DNA of 64,000 bases, from contig WGLT01000010.1 of the NCBI GenBank assembly GCA_016125425.1, positions 45,976 to 109,975 of the forward strand, read 5' to 3'. This document shows positions 8,515 through 16,518 of the stretch, one piece after another (position 1 is the stretch's first letter; the number at the start of each line of letters is the position of its first letter). The DNA comes from Alphaproteobacteria bacterium (GTDB taxonomy: Bacteria; Pseudomonadota; Alphaproteobacteria; Caulobacterales; Parvularculaceae). The notes beneath the pieces are model-generated. The model searched no databases. It was not told where the DNA came from and saw only the letters and a list, made by a program, of their open reading frames with translations. The position numbers and the translations under genes are program-made.

Positions 8515-9138
8515 ATGATCGACTTCGAAGCGATGGCGCGCGGGGAATATCGGACCTCGCCATTCCGCTACATGACGGCGACGGGAACGCTTTCGCGCGA
8601 GGACGCCGCCGCCGTGCGGCGCGATTACCCTCATATCACCAAGAGCGGCTATCATCCGCTGGCGCAATTCGAGGCGAAAGGCGCCTTCGCCGAGCTGATC
8701 AGGGATTTGCAGTCGCCGCGCCTCGCCGAAATTCTCTCCGAAAAGCTCGATCTCGATCTTGAGGACAAGCCGCGCATGATCACGGTCAGGAAGCTTTCGA
8801 AGGAAGGCGACGGGCGCATCCACAATGACTCCGCCTCGAAGATCGCGACCATGCTGATCTATCTGAATGACAGCTGGAACAATGCGGAAGGCGGCGCGAT
8901 CCGCGCGCTCAACGGCCCGGACAGCATAGACGACTTCGCCGATGAGGTCGCGCCGGTCGCCGGCAATGTCTTCGCCTTCGCGCGCTCGGAGACGAGCTGG
9001 CACGGCCATCCGCCTTTCGCCGGCGAACGTTATGTCGTGCAGACGACCTTCCTGATTTCGCAAGAAGCGCTCGACCGCAAGGAGAACCGCGGCGGCTTGC
9101 AGCTCTTCATGAAGAAGCTCAACCCCTTCGCGCGTTAG
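8515..9138 (+). CDS. 2-oxoglutarate/Fe(II)-dependent oxygenase
   Basis: The 207-residue protein is a 2-oxoglutarate-dependent oxygenase of the prolyl-4-hydroxylase-like superfamily. The iron ligands are visible as the HxD motif in RIHNDSASK (near residue 102) and the distal histidine in SWHGHPP (near 163), followed by the arginine of GERYVVQT that would bind 2-oxoglutarate. The ATG at 8515 is preceded by AAGG and lies two bases after the ppk2 stop; a longer in-frame extension overlaps ppk2 and is rejected. Substrate is unknown: similar proteins hydroxylate proteins or small molecules. It appears to be the last gene of the permease-hslO-ppk2 run. Confidence 0.85.
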   Translation: MIDFEAMARGEYRTSPFRYMTATGTLSREDAAAVRRDYPHITKSGYHPLAQFEAKGAFAELIRDLQSPRLAEILSEKLDLDLEDKPRMITVRKLSKEGDGRIHNDSASKIATMLIYLNDSWNNAEGGAIRALNGPDSIDDFADEVAPVAGNVFAFARSETSWHGHPPFAGERYVVQTTFLISQEALDRKENRGGLQLFMKKLNPFAR

Positions 9139-9644
9139 GCGAGCGCCGGGCCGCGCAGATTGCGCAAACCCGAAAAGGCGGATTCTGATCGACCCGCTGT
9201 TTTCGCGCGGCTCCGCCGGATATTGCGCAATTCGCCGGTCGGCCGATTGCGCAATCACGCCCGCGGAAGGAGAACCCCGGGCGCGCGGAAAGTCCCGTTC
9301 AAATCGCCGAGGCGAGCGGCGGTCCTGGAATCGCGCCCGACGACGCCCGCTGCGAAGCAGCGCCAAGGCCGCTTCGGCTCGCATTTTCACAATGTCAAAG
9401 AGCGGAAAGCCCCGCGGGCTTTCATCCCGCCGGCGCGCAAGCCCGCCGACGCGACGCGCACAGAATAAGACCGCCCGCAAGGCGTTCGATAAGTTTCACG
9501 CATTGCGGGAATTAACCATGCAGCATGCTGAATTTCTTCAACACGCATAACGGGCGACATCCATAAATTGTGCGAAGGCGGAGCGTTTCGTCCGGCCTTC
9601 CGAACCTGCGCTTTGCGCGGGCCTCGAAGGCTGGGCCGCGCGCG
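9139..9644. other. Non-coding stretch with three TTGCGCAA palindromes
   Basis: No convincing gene lies in these 506 bases; a 102-codon open frame on the plus strand has an arginine- and proline-rich composition typical of chance frames in GC-rich DNA. The stretch holds three copies of the perfect palindrome TTGCGCAA at 9160-9167, 9223-9230 and 9247-9254. The last 150 bases are less GC-rich. Both flanking genes end here (convergent 3' ends), so a promoter role for a neighbour is not obvious; an unannotated small RNA or protein-binding locus is possible. Confidence 0.5.
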
Positions 9645-10478
9645 TCAGCCCCGCTCGAACACGGCGTTGAGCCGGTTCTTCATAACCGTCTTGTAGCCCC
9701 TAGACGCGATCAGGGCGGAGGCGGCGCGCTCGGGATCTTCATGCGAGGTCTCGATGATGACGAAGCGAGGCCAGAGCGCTTCGGGCGCGTTCGCGAAAAA
9801 GGCGTCGAGCGCGGCGTATTCATGGCCTTCGATATCGATTTTCATGGCGTCGACATGTTCGACGCCCTGCTCGGCGAGCATGGACGCGATCGGCGCGCCC
9901 TCGACGGCCTCCCCGCCGTCTTCGACAATGCGCGTCATGCCGCGGCTGCGCGCATTCACTTGAAGACGCACCGCGCCATGCGCGGCAGTCGCCGCATAGG
10001 GAAGGATTTTCGCCTTGACGCCGGAGGCGGCGAAATTGAACGCCATGCGCACGCACATCACCGGATCGGCCTCGATCGCGACGATTGCGATCGCGCGCCC
10101 GGCGCGCCGCGCCGCGCTCGCCGCAAACAGCGAATAAAGACCGGCGTTCGCGCCGACATCGACAAAGACGAACGGCCCCGCGCCCCGTTCAATGAATTTC
10201 GCGAGCGCGCGGCGTTCGTCAGGGTCCCAGTGCTGCGGCGTCAGATAAACGCGTTTTTCGCAGATATTGTCATAGGGATGGAGGCGCGCCTTCATCGAAC
10301 CGAAGACGGACACGTCATAGGCGCGGCCGTCGCGCCCGCCGGCCGGCCCGAGCAGGATCGAAGACGTCTTCCGGAAGAGCGCGACATCCGGCAGCAAATG
10401 CGCCAAGACCCTGACCGCATTCCGGAATGCGCCCGGCGGACAGGCGCCGAAAGGCGGCGGCGGGCCTTTTTTACTCAT
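9645..10478 (-). CDS. FkbM family methyltransferase
   Basis: This 277-residue protein is an S-adenosylmethionine-dependent methyltransferase of the FkbM family, which often O-methylates sugars of polysaccharides or natural products. The SAM-binding glycine loop is VFVDVGANAGLYS near residue 108, the acidic ligand region follows as AIVAIEADP, and the family signature MKIDIEGHEYAAL lies near 215. The C-terminus has the usual FVIIETSHE strand. It sits alone between the non-coding stretch and the Fic gene; the envelope sugar genes are 8 kb away, so a link to them is only a guess. Confidence 0.88.
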   Translation of the reverse strand: MSKKGPPPPFGACPPGAFRNAVRVLAHLLPDVALFRKTSSILLGPAGGRDGRAYDVSVFGSMKARLHPYDNICEKRVYLTPQHWDPDERRALAKFIERGAGPFVFVDVGANAGLYSLFAASAARRAGRAIAIVAIEADPVMCVRMAFNFAASGVKAKILPYAATAAHGAVRLQVNARSRGMTRIVEDGGEAVEGAPIASMLAEQGVEHVDAMKIDIEGHEYAALDAFFANAPEALWPRFVIIETSHEDPERAASALIASRGYKTVMKNRLNAVFERG

Positions 10479-10514
10479 GCCGTGTCCTTGCGAGGCAATT
10501 GCGTTCCCGGCGAT

Positions 10515-11897
10515 TCAAGCTTCGGCGCTGTCCTTCAATCCAAGCTTTCGCGCCAGATTTGGAACAGGAGAATAATGGGAAGTATTGCCTCTCTTTTGCT
10601 TACGCAAATAACCCAACGCGGCGAGTCCTTCCAGATCGCTGCGCGCAGTCAGGTAGCTGACTCCATGAAGTTTCTCATGCTCAGCAATCTTGTAAACGGC
10701 CGCGTGTGACCTGATTGCATCGTGTAACAACGCTAGCTGTCGATGATTGAGGCTGTCCTTCAATTTCTTGCTATTCAACGCCGCGCTGAGGGCGCTAATT
10801 TCATCTTGCTTGCGTTTTATGAATTGACCAAGATCTCTGATCGCTCGAATGAGCACATCTAATTGGTGATGAATGAAGTAAGTTAGATCATTGTCGTCCG
10901 TTTCGGTATATAAGAAGGCGTTTCCATACCTTACTGGCGCCTCATTTATGATGCGGCTAATTGAGACGTATTCTAATAGCCAGTACCCGTCCTTCACAAC
11001 GGACCAATAGAATAATGCGCGCGCGGTTCGACCATTGCCGTCCACATAAGGATGGTCATAGGCGAGCATGAAATGAAGAATGATCGCCCGCAATACGGGG
11101 TGAATGAACCCATGATCTTGGCTTTCGCCATTAGCAAAATCGCATATTAACTGAACGCGCTTTGGCAAATCCCGCGCTGGCGGCGGAATGTGAAGTATTT
11201 CGTCCTCAACCTCATCGACCACATTTATATTATCTGTCTCAGATCGGAATGCGCCGGCTTTTCGGTCGTCATCTAAAGTGCCCTGCGTAAGAATTCGATG
11301 CAAATGATGGATGATTTCGATTGTCAGCAACTCGTTCTTTTGCTGCTTGATAAACTCTATCGCCCGATAATTGTTTAAAACCATTCGCTCGCTGATAGTC
11401 ATAGGGCGCTTATTCTCTCGGATTAGCTTTTTCGCTTGATCACGTGTTGTCGCGGCGCCCTCAAGGAGAGAGCTGTTGAACGGCTCCTCGAGCAGCGACT
11501 TTATGAGAAAGCGCTCCGCCTCCTGATCTTTTGGGGCGATTCCGGCAAACTGGACGCCGCCTCTCGCTTCGCTGTCAATTTCGTGAAGTCGCCTGGAAAC
11601 CGTATCAGTCTGCACAAAGACAAAAGGCTGGTCGAGCTTGCTCACGAAAGGAGTCATGCGCCGCTGCATGAAGCGTGCGTTTCTCGTCAGGGCCCAATAC
11701 GATTTCGAATCAAGGCCTTGCGGAGGCTTGCGAAAGCGGAATTCGCTCCATGGAAGATACCGCCCCTTTTCATCTGTTGGTTTGGCGTTCGCCATGAGAC
11801 TAGCGAACCGTTCGGCGTCTTCGCCTCCGGCTGCGACTTGTTTTATGAGTTCAAAAAATTCGCTCCTGAAATCAGGAGGAGACGCCGGGATCTTCAT
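10515..11897 (-). CDS. Fic-domain protein with C-terminal winged helix
   Basis: Fic proteins usually transfer AMP from ATP onto target proteins. The catalytic loop here is HPYVDGNGRTAR (consensus HPFxxGNGRxxR) near residue 280. The N-terminal half contains SSLLEGAATT, matching the inhibitory motif [S/T]xxxE[G/N] near residue 142, so the enzyme is probably self-inhibited (class II) and needs no separate antitoxin. The last 70 residues look like a winged helix (NHRQLALLHDAI, then YLTARSDLEGLAALGYL), a domain that could bind DNA. Its base composition is visibly more AT-rich than either flank and it uses many A/T-ending codons, suggesting horizontal transfer. Upstream lie two copies of a 21-base motif. 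Confidence 0.9.
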   Translation of the reverse strand: MKIPASPPDFRSEFFELIKQVAAGGEDAERFASLMANAKPTDEKGRYLPWSEFRFRKPPQGLDSKSYWALTRNARFMQRRMTPFVSKLDQPFVFVQTDTVSRRLHEIDSEARGGVQFAGIAPKDQEAERFLIKSLLEEPFNSSLLEGAATTRDQAKKLIRENKRPMTISERMVLNNYRAIEFIKQQKNELLTIEIIHHLHRILTQGTLDDDRKAGAFRSETDNINVVDEVEDEILHIPPPARDLPKRVQLICDFANGESQDHGFIHPVLRAIILHFMLAYDHPYVDGNGRTARALFYWSVVKDGYWLLEYVSISRIINEAPVRYGNAFLYTETDDNDLTYFIHHQLDVLIRAIRDLGQFIKRKQDEISALSAALNSKKLKDSLNHRQLALLHDAIRSHAAVYKIAEHEKLHGVSYLTARSDLEGLAALGYLRKQKRGNTSHYSPVPNLARKLGLKDSAEA

Positions 11898-11937
11898 CTA
11901 TATAGCCTATAATAACAAGCAGATGTTTCTTTTTATA

Positions 11938-11958
11938 TCAGTGGGTTAGGAGTTTATA
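11938..11958. repeat. Direct repeat copy 1 upstream of fic gene
   Basis: The 21-base sequence starts TCAGTGGGTTA and ends GTTTATA. It matches the copy at 12038-12058 in 19 of 21 positions, with an exact offset of 100 bases. It lies 41 bases upstream of the Fic start codon, a position suited to an operator. The Fic protein's own C-terminal winged helix is a candidate binder; this is inference. Confidence 0.6.
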
Positions 11959-12037
11959 ACGCCTCAGAAGGCCATTGGCAACATCTTTTTATAGCTTATA
12001 AGCACTTCGCGCGACGAAAGCCATTTTTCAAAACTTT

Positions 12038-12058
12038 TCAGTGGGTTATGCGTTTATA
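12038..12058. repeat. Direct repeat copy 2 upstream of fic gene
   Basis: Second copy of the 21-base motif (TCAGTGGGTTA, four bases differing at two positions, then GTTTATA), 141 bases upstream of the Fic start and 37 bases before the 3' end of the neighbouring regulator gene. The DNA between the copies is AT-rich and carries no gene. It also lies near the edge where base composition returns to the genome norm, so an insertion-boundary repeat is an alternative to an operator. Confidence 0.6.
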
Positions 12059-12094
12059 GGCGCAAGGATTCCGGATCTGAAAAGGAGCCGCCCC

Positions 12095-13510
12095 TTAATC
12101 AAACGCGAAACTGAACGGCGCGGCGAGGCGGCGATATTCGTCGATGACGAGCCGCCGGCGCAGCGGCGGGTGGGCGCGCGCCGCGCAGTCGACCCGTTCG
12201 CAAAGCCGGCAGGTGACGCCGATCGGCGTCGGCTCGGCGTCGGCGAGGTCGAGGCCCGCCGCATAGACAAGCTTTCCCGCATCCTCGAGCCGGCAGCCGA
12301 GCGCGACGGCGCGTTCGGCCTCCGGCGCGCCGAAATAGGCCGCGCCCCCATGCACCGCGCGCGCGATCGAAAAGAATTTGCCGCCGTCAGGCAGCGCGAC
12401 GACCTGCGTCAAAATCCGCCGCGGCGCCCGGAATACGTCATGCACGTTCCAGAGCGGGCAGGAGCCGCCATAGCGCGCGAATGGAAACACCTCGCCCGAA
12501 TAACGCTTCGAGACATTGCCAGCCGCGTCGACGCGCAAGAAGAAAAAGGGCACGCCTTCCGCGCCGGGCTTTTGCAGGGTCGTCAGGCGATGGGCGATCT
12601 GTTCGAAGCTCGCGCCGAAACGCCGGCCCAGGGCTTCGACGTCATAACGCAATTCCTCGGCCGCCGAACGAAAGGCCGTATAAGGCAGCATGATCGCGGC
12701 GGCGGCGTAATTGGCGAGCGCGGCGCGCGCGAGCCTGCGGCCGGCGTCGCTTTCGAATTTCGCGTCATTGACGAGCCTGTCGAGCGCGCCCGTCTGCTCG
12801 ATGAGAACGAGCTGCAAGGCGAGCTGAAAGCGGCGGCTCGCCCCGTCGAGGCTTTCCGAAATCAGGACCTCGCCCGAATGCCGGTTCAGACGGCGAAAAG
12901 CGTCGCCCATCACCTCGCGCGGCAGGACGCGCACGCGCAGATTATGCGCCTGCCGGAAGCGGCGCGTCAGCGATTCGAACAAAGCCGTATGCGGATGATC
13001 GAGCGCGCGCGCGGCCTCCTCGCCCGCTTCGTCGAGCGCCGGAAAATAATTGCGCGAGGCCTGAATGAAAGCCCGCGCTTCCTCGACCGGGTCCGCCTCG
13101 CCCGTGCGCCCCGCCGCGCGCGCATCCGTGAGTTCGGCCTGCGCCGTCCGATAGGCGCGATAGAGCGCCGCGACCGCCTCGCCGAGCACGGGATTGCCGG
13201 CCGCGAGCTCATGGGCGTCCTCGCGCGTCGCGCCGGCGTTCTGGAAAATGGGATCGGCGAAGGCCGCGGTCAGGCTCTCGAAAAGATCGTCCGTCCTCTC
13301 CGCCGAAAAGGCGGACAGGTCGAGATCGTACGCGCCGGCGATGCGCACAAGCAGATCGGCCGAAACCGGGCGCTGGTTGCGCTCGACCAGATTGACATAG
13401 GAGGGCGACACGCCGAGCTCGCCCGCCATCTGCGCCTGGGTCAGCCCGCGCTCGCGGCGCAGCCGCCGGATCTGCGGCCCAAGGTAAAGTTTGCGTTTTT
13501 TCGCCGGCAT
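12095..13510 (-). CDS. XRE-family regulator of the ScfR/RamB type
   Basis: The 471-residue protein begins with a lambda-repressor-type helix-turn-helix (RRLRRERGLTQAQMAGELG, then VSPSYVNLVERNQRPVS). The middle resembles the IrrE/ImmA peptidase-like domain but without a recognisable HExxH, and the C-terminus carries the cysteine signature CRLCERVDCAARAHPP typical of short-chain fatty acyl regulators (ScfR). Relatives such as RamB of Corynebacterium control glyoxylate-cycle genes, and MccR of Rhodobacter controls propionyl-CoA genes. It is transcribed divergently from isocitrate lyase, so control of that gene, and of itself, is likely. The effector is probably an acyl-CoA, an inference from the family. 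Confidence 0.88.
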   Translation of the reverse strand: MPAKKRKLYLGPQIRRLRRERGLTQAQMAGELGVSPSYVNLVERNQRPVSADLLVRIAGAYDLDLSAFSAERTDDLFESLTAAFADPIFQNAGATREDAHELAAGNPVLGEAVAALYRAYRTAQAELTDARAAGRTGEADPVEEARAFIQASRNYFPALDEAGEEAARALDHPHTALFESLTRRFRQAHNLRVRVLPREVMGDAFRRLNRHSGEVLISESLDGASRRFQLALQLVLIEQTGALDRLVNDAKFESDAGRRLARAALANYAAAAIMLPYTAFRSAAEELRYDVEALGRRFGASFEQIAHRLTTLQKPGAEGVPFFFLRVDAAGNVSKRYSGEVFPFARYGGSCPLWNVHDVFRAPRRILTQVVALPDGGKFFSIARAVHGGAAYFGAPEAERAVALGCRLEDAGKLVYAAGLDLADAEPTPIGVTCRLCERVDCAARAHPPLRRRLVIDEYRRLAAPFSFAFD

Positions 13511-13555
13511 GCGCGCGCTCGAAAAATCCCGGTTTTACAGCGGTATGGCGTCAGA

Positions 13556-13568
13556 AATTTACTAAATT
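13556..13568. promoter_or_regulatory. AATTTACTAAATT palindrome, candidate operator
   Basis: A perfect 13-base palindrome (six-base arms AATTTA and TAAATT around a C) in the AT-rich gap between the ScfR-type regulator gene and isocitrate lyase. RamB-type regulators are known to bind AT-rich sites of this general length. The location between divergent genes suits an operator, but binding is inferred. Confidence 0.45.
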
Positions 13569-13677
13569 GACAATATCACAGAAATTTTCGTCCTCAAGTA
13601 TACAAGGCGACCCGGATTGGCTCGCTTCGCAGCCGCAACAATGATTTTCTGCCGGCGTGAAGTTGCTGGAGAGCCCG

Positions 13678-14964
13678 ATGGCCACATTCAAAGATCTCGT
13701 TCCCGCCGCCGCGCCCGGCCGTTTCGACGGCATTGAGCGCAAATACGGCCCCGAAGAGGTTCGCCGCCTCAGAGGCTCGCTCGACGTCGCCTACACGCTC
13801 GCCGAACGCGGCGCGGTGCGGCTTTGGGAGCTTTTGAAGACCGAGCCTTACGTCAACGCGCTCGGCGCCCTCTCGGGCAATCAGGCCGTGCAGATGGCGA
13901 AAGCGGGGCTCAAGGCGATCTATCTTTCCGGCTGGCAGGTCGCGGGCGATGCGAACGCCGCGGGCCAGACCTATCCCGACCAGTCGCTTTATCCGGCCAA
14001 TTCCGGCCCGGAGCTCGCCAAGCGCATCAACAACGCGCTGCGCCGCGCCGACCAGATCGAATATTCCGAGGGCGGCGCGAAACGGGATTTCTTCCTGCCG
14101 ATCGTCGCCGACGCCGAGGCCGGCTTCGGCGGCCCCCTGAACTGCTTTGAGATCATGAAGGCCTATATCGAAGCGGGCGCGGCCGGCGTTCATTTCGAAG
14201 ACCAGCTCGCCTCCGAGAAGAAATGCGGCCATCTGGGCGGCAAGGTTCTGATCCCGACCAAGGCGCATGAGCGGAATTTGAGCGCGGCGCGCCTCGCAGC
14301 CGATGTCTGCGGCGTGCCGACGGTGCTCATCGCGCGCACCGACGCCGAATCCGCAAGGCTTATCACTTCGGATATCGACGAGCGCGATCACGAATTCATC
14401 GATTTCGACCAGGGCCGCACGCCGGAGGGCTTTTACCGGCTGAAAGAGGGCACGGGCGTCGATCACTGCATCGCGCGCGGCCTCAGTTACGCGCCGTATG
14501 CGGATCTTCTCTGGTGGGAGACCTCGCACCCCAATCTCGACGACGCGAAAAAATTCGCCGAAGCGATCCAGAAAGAATATCCCGGCAAGATGATGGCGTA
14601 TAACTGTTCGCCGTCCTTCAACTGGGAAGGCAAGCTGGACAAGGCGACGATCGCGAAATTCCAGCGCGAAATCGGCGCGATGGGCTACAAATTCCAGTTC
14701 GTCACCCTCGCCGGATTTCACGCGCTCAACTATTCGATGTTCACGCTGGCGAACGCCTATCGCGACCGCGGCATGGCCGCCTATTCGGAGCTTCAGCAGG
14801 CGGAGTTCGCGGCCGAGAAAGACGGCTACGAAGCGACGCGCCACCAGCGCGAAGTCGGGACCGGCTATTTCGACCTCGTCGCCAATACGCTGTCGGGCGG
14901 CCAGTCCTCGACGACGGCGATGGGCGAGTCGACCGAAACGGCGCAGTTCAAAGCCGCGGAATAA
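13678..14964 (+). CDS. aceA: Isocitrate lyase
   Basis: Isocitrate lyase splits isocitrate into glyoxylate and succinate, the first step of the glyoxylate bypass needed to grow on acetate and other C2 units. The 428-residue length is normal. The catalytic cysteine lies in KKCGHLGGK near residue 183; ADAEAGFGG and FEDQLASE (magnesium-binding region) precede it, and NCSPSFNW (substrate binding) lies near 308. The ATG at 13678 is chosen over one seven codons upstream because GGAGAG sits at the right distance before it. Malate synthase is not in the window. A hairpin terminator follows the gene. Confidence 0.96.
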   Translation: MATFKDLVPAAAPGRFDGIERKYGPEEVRRLRGSLDVAYTLAERGAVRLWELLKTEPYVNALGALSGNQAVQMAKAGLKAIYLSGWQVAGDANAAGQTYPDQSLYPANSGPELAKRINNALRRADQIEYSEGGAKRDFFLPIVADAEAGFGGPLNCFEIMKAYIEAGAAGVHFEDQLASEKKCGHLGGKVLIPTKAHERNLSAARLAADVCGVPTVLIARTDAESARLITSDIDERDHEFIDFDQGRTPEGFYRLKEGTGVDHCIARGLSYAPYADLLWWETSHPNLDDAKKFAEAIQKEYPGKMMAYNCSPSFNWEGKLDKATIAKFQREIGAMGYKFQFVTLAGFHALNYSMFTLANAYRDRGMAAYSELQQAEFAAEKDGYEATRHQREVGTGYFDLVANTLSGGQSSTTAMGESTETAQFKAAE

Positions 14965-14997
14965 AGCGCGTCTTCTGGGAGGAAGCGCGTAAAGGAG

Positions 14998-15030
14998 CGC
15001 CGCCCCGCGATGGCTCCCGGGGCGGCGTTT
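14998..15030 (+). terminator. Rho-independent terminator after isocitrate lyase
   Basis: A perfect 10-base GC-rich stem (arms CGCCGCCCCG at 14998-15007 and CGGGGCGGCG at 15018-15027) with a 10-base loop, followed by TTTCTC. It lies 33 bases after the isocitrate lyase stop. The thymine run is short. Confidence 0.6.
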
Positions 15031-15055
15031 CTCATTTGCGAGTCTCGCCGCTCAC

Positions 15056-15808
15056 TCAGTAAGGCTGGCCGCCTTCGTCGCCGTCGCCCCCGGGGCTTTC
15101 GCCGCCCGGGCCCTCCCCGCCGGGCCGCCCGGGGCCGCGCGGGCGAGGGCCGCCATAAGGCCCCTCCGCCCCCAAAGCGCGACGCTCCTCGCCGCGCTGG
15201 CCCGCCTCGCGCCGCGGCGGGCCCTGATAAAGAGCGAGACGGACGGGCGTGAAATTTTTCACGAAAGCCTGCGCCTCTTCGACGGCTTCAGGCGACAGAA
15301 CGCCTTTAAGCCCCGGCACGAAGGTGCGCGGAAAATCCTTGTAGCCGTATAGGCTGGCGTCGGGATTGGCCTCGTATAGCAGCGCCCATTTCAGCGCCTC
15401 GAGGTCGGAATGCTCCGGATTTTTCGGCCCGGCGTAAAGCTCGGCGAGCGCGCGTTGGGCGCGCGCATTGCCGGCATAGGCCGCGCGGCGCAGCCAGAAA
15501 AGCGCTTCTTCGCGCCTCAGCGTCGTTTCGATCGCGCTCGCGCCGGGCGCTTCGAGCAGACACTCGCCGAGTTCATCCTGCGCGGCTTCGAAGCCTTCGC
15601 CCATCGCCGCGATGACGCGATAGTCGGCGAGCGCCGCCTCGCAGCCTTTCGCCTGCCGGGTCTCGCGCGCGAATGCGAGAATTCGATTGGCCTCCGCCGC
15701 CGTCGGCGGGCGCGCCGGCGCCGGCTCGGCCTTGTTTTTCGCCAGCGACGCAGATGCGCCGAAAACGAGGATTGCAATCGCCGCAACGCCAAGCTGTCGC
15801 ATCGTCAT
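15056..15808 (-). CDS. Secreted Sel1-repeat-like protein with Gly/Pro-rich tail
   Basis: The 250-residue protein starts with a clear signal peptide ([18 protein letters not shown], cleavage after ASLA). The middle contains Sel1/TPR-type helical pairs, for example [26 protein letters not shown] near residue 115. The last 55 residues are a low-complexity tail rich in glycine, proline, glutamate and arginine (for example [18 protein letters not shown]). The start at 15808 is supported by GGAG eight bases upstream; the longer open frame upstream looks non-coding. Sel1-like proteins usually act as protein-binding scaffolds in the periplasm. It is divergent from yidD, with 286 bases between. Confidence 0.65.
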   Translation of the reverse strand: MTMRQLGVAAIAILVFGASASLAKNKAEPAPARPPTAAEANRILAFARETRQAKGCEAALADYRVIAAMGEGFEAAQDELGECLLEAPGASAIETTLRREEALFWLRRAAYAGNARAQRALAELYAGPKNPEHSDLEALKWALLYEANPDASLYGYKDFPRTFVPGLKGVLSPEAVEEAQAFVKNFTPVRLALYQGPPRREAGQRGEERRALGAEGPYGGPRPRGPGRPGGEGPGGESPGGDGDEGGQPY

Positions 15809-16094
15809 GATCGCCGCTCCCGATTTCGCCTTGCATTTAGATGGAACGGCCGGACGAGCGCAAACCGTCGAAATAAAATTCCCGAAAATCCCGACGGAGC
15901 GGCCCGCCCGGCGCGTTTCAGCGAATGATCGGGCGGCGCCGCCCAAGCCTCCCGATCGCCGGTCCGGCGACGCCACGCCCCTCCCAAGCAGCATCGGCGA
16001 CGCCCGGCCAACAAGACGTGCGGAAGCGTCTTCGCCCTGGACGCTTCCGCACGCGCCCTTTTCGATCTCGCCGCGCCGCTCCATATCAATCGCC

Positions 16095-16430
16095 GTGACT
16101 ACGCGCCCGATCTCCTCGCCCGGACCGGTCAGCGCCGCCGCTCTCGGCGCGCTCTGGCTCTATCAGCGCGCGCTTTCGCCGGTTTTCTATTTCCTCGGCG
16201 CGCGCTGCCGCCACGGACCGACCTGCTCGGACTATGCGGCGGAGGCTTTTCGTCGGCACGGAGCATGGCGGGGCTTCTGGCTCGCTTTCTCGCGGCTGTC
16301 GCGCTGTCATCCCCTCGGCAGCCATGGCTTCGATCCTGTGCCGGAGACTTTGCCCGATCACGGCTGGCGTTTCTGGCGCTATGGCGACTGGGCGTGGACG
16401 GAGCGCGGGGAGACGCCGCCAAATCCCTGA
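16095..16430 (+). CDS. yidD: Membrane protein insertion efficiency factor YidD
   Basis: YidD is a small inner-membrane-associated protein that aids YidC-dependent insertion. The 111-residue product carries the family core: [27 protein letters not shown], read in two overlapping parts, with the conserved cysteines, then [19 protein letters not shown]. The start is taken as GTG at 16095 because no ATG lies between the long upstream frame and the conserved core; that upstream part is not conserved-looking. In many bacteria yidD sits with rnpA and yidC; here it stands next to thrS, 88 bases upstream of it. Confidence 0.88.
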   Translation: MTTRPISSPGPVSAAALGALWLYQRALSPVFYFLGARCRHGPTCSDYAAEAFRRHGAWRGFWLAFSRLSRCHPLGSHGFDPVPETLPDHGWRFWRYGDWAWTERGETPPNP

Positions 16431-16518
16431 ATTACGCGCCCTTCTTTCTTGACGAGGCGGGCGCGCTCATGGAAGTCGAACCCTTCGACAATCAACCGGA
16501 ACGCCAAGAGAGCCCGCC

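Noticed and set aside
9160..9468. 102-codon open frame between the oxygenase and FkbM genes
   Set aside because: Arginine- and proline-rich composition without motifs or a ribosome binding site; typical of chance frames in GC-rich DNA.
12041..13570. 509-codon open frame on the plus strand
   Set aside because: It is the antisense of the ScfR-type regulator gene, whose protein has clear domains; the plus frame has no recognisable feature.
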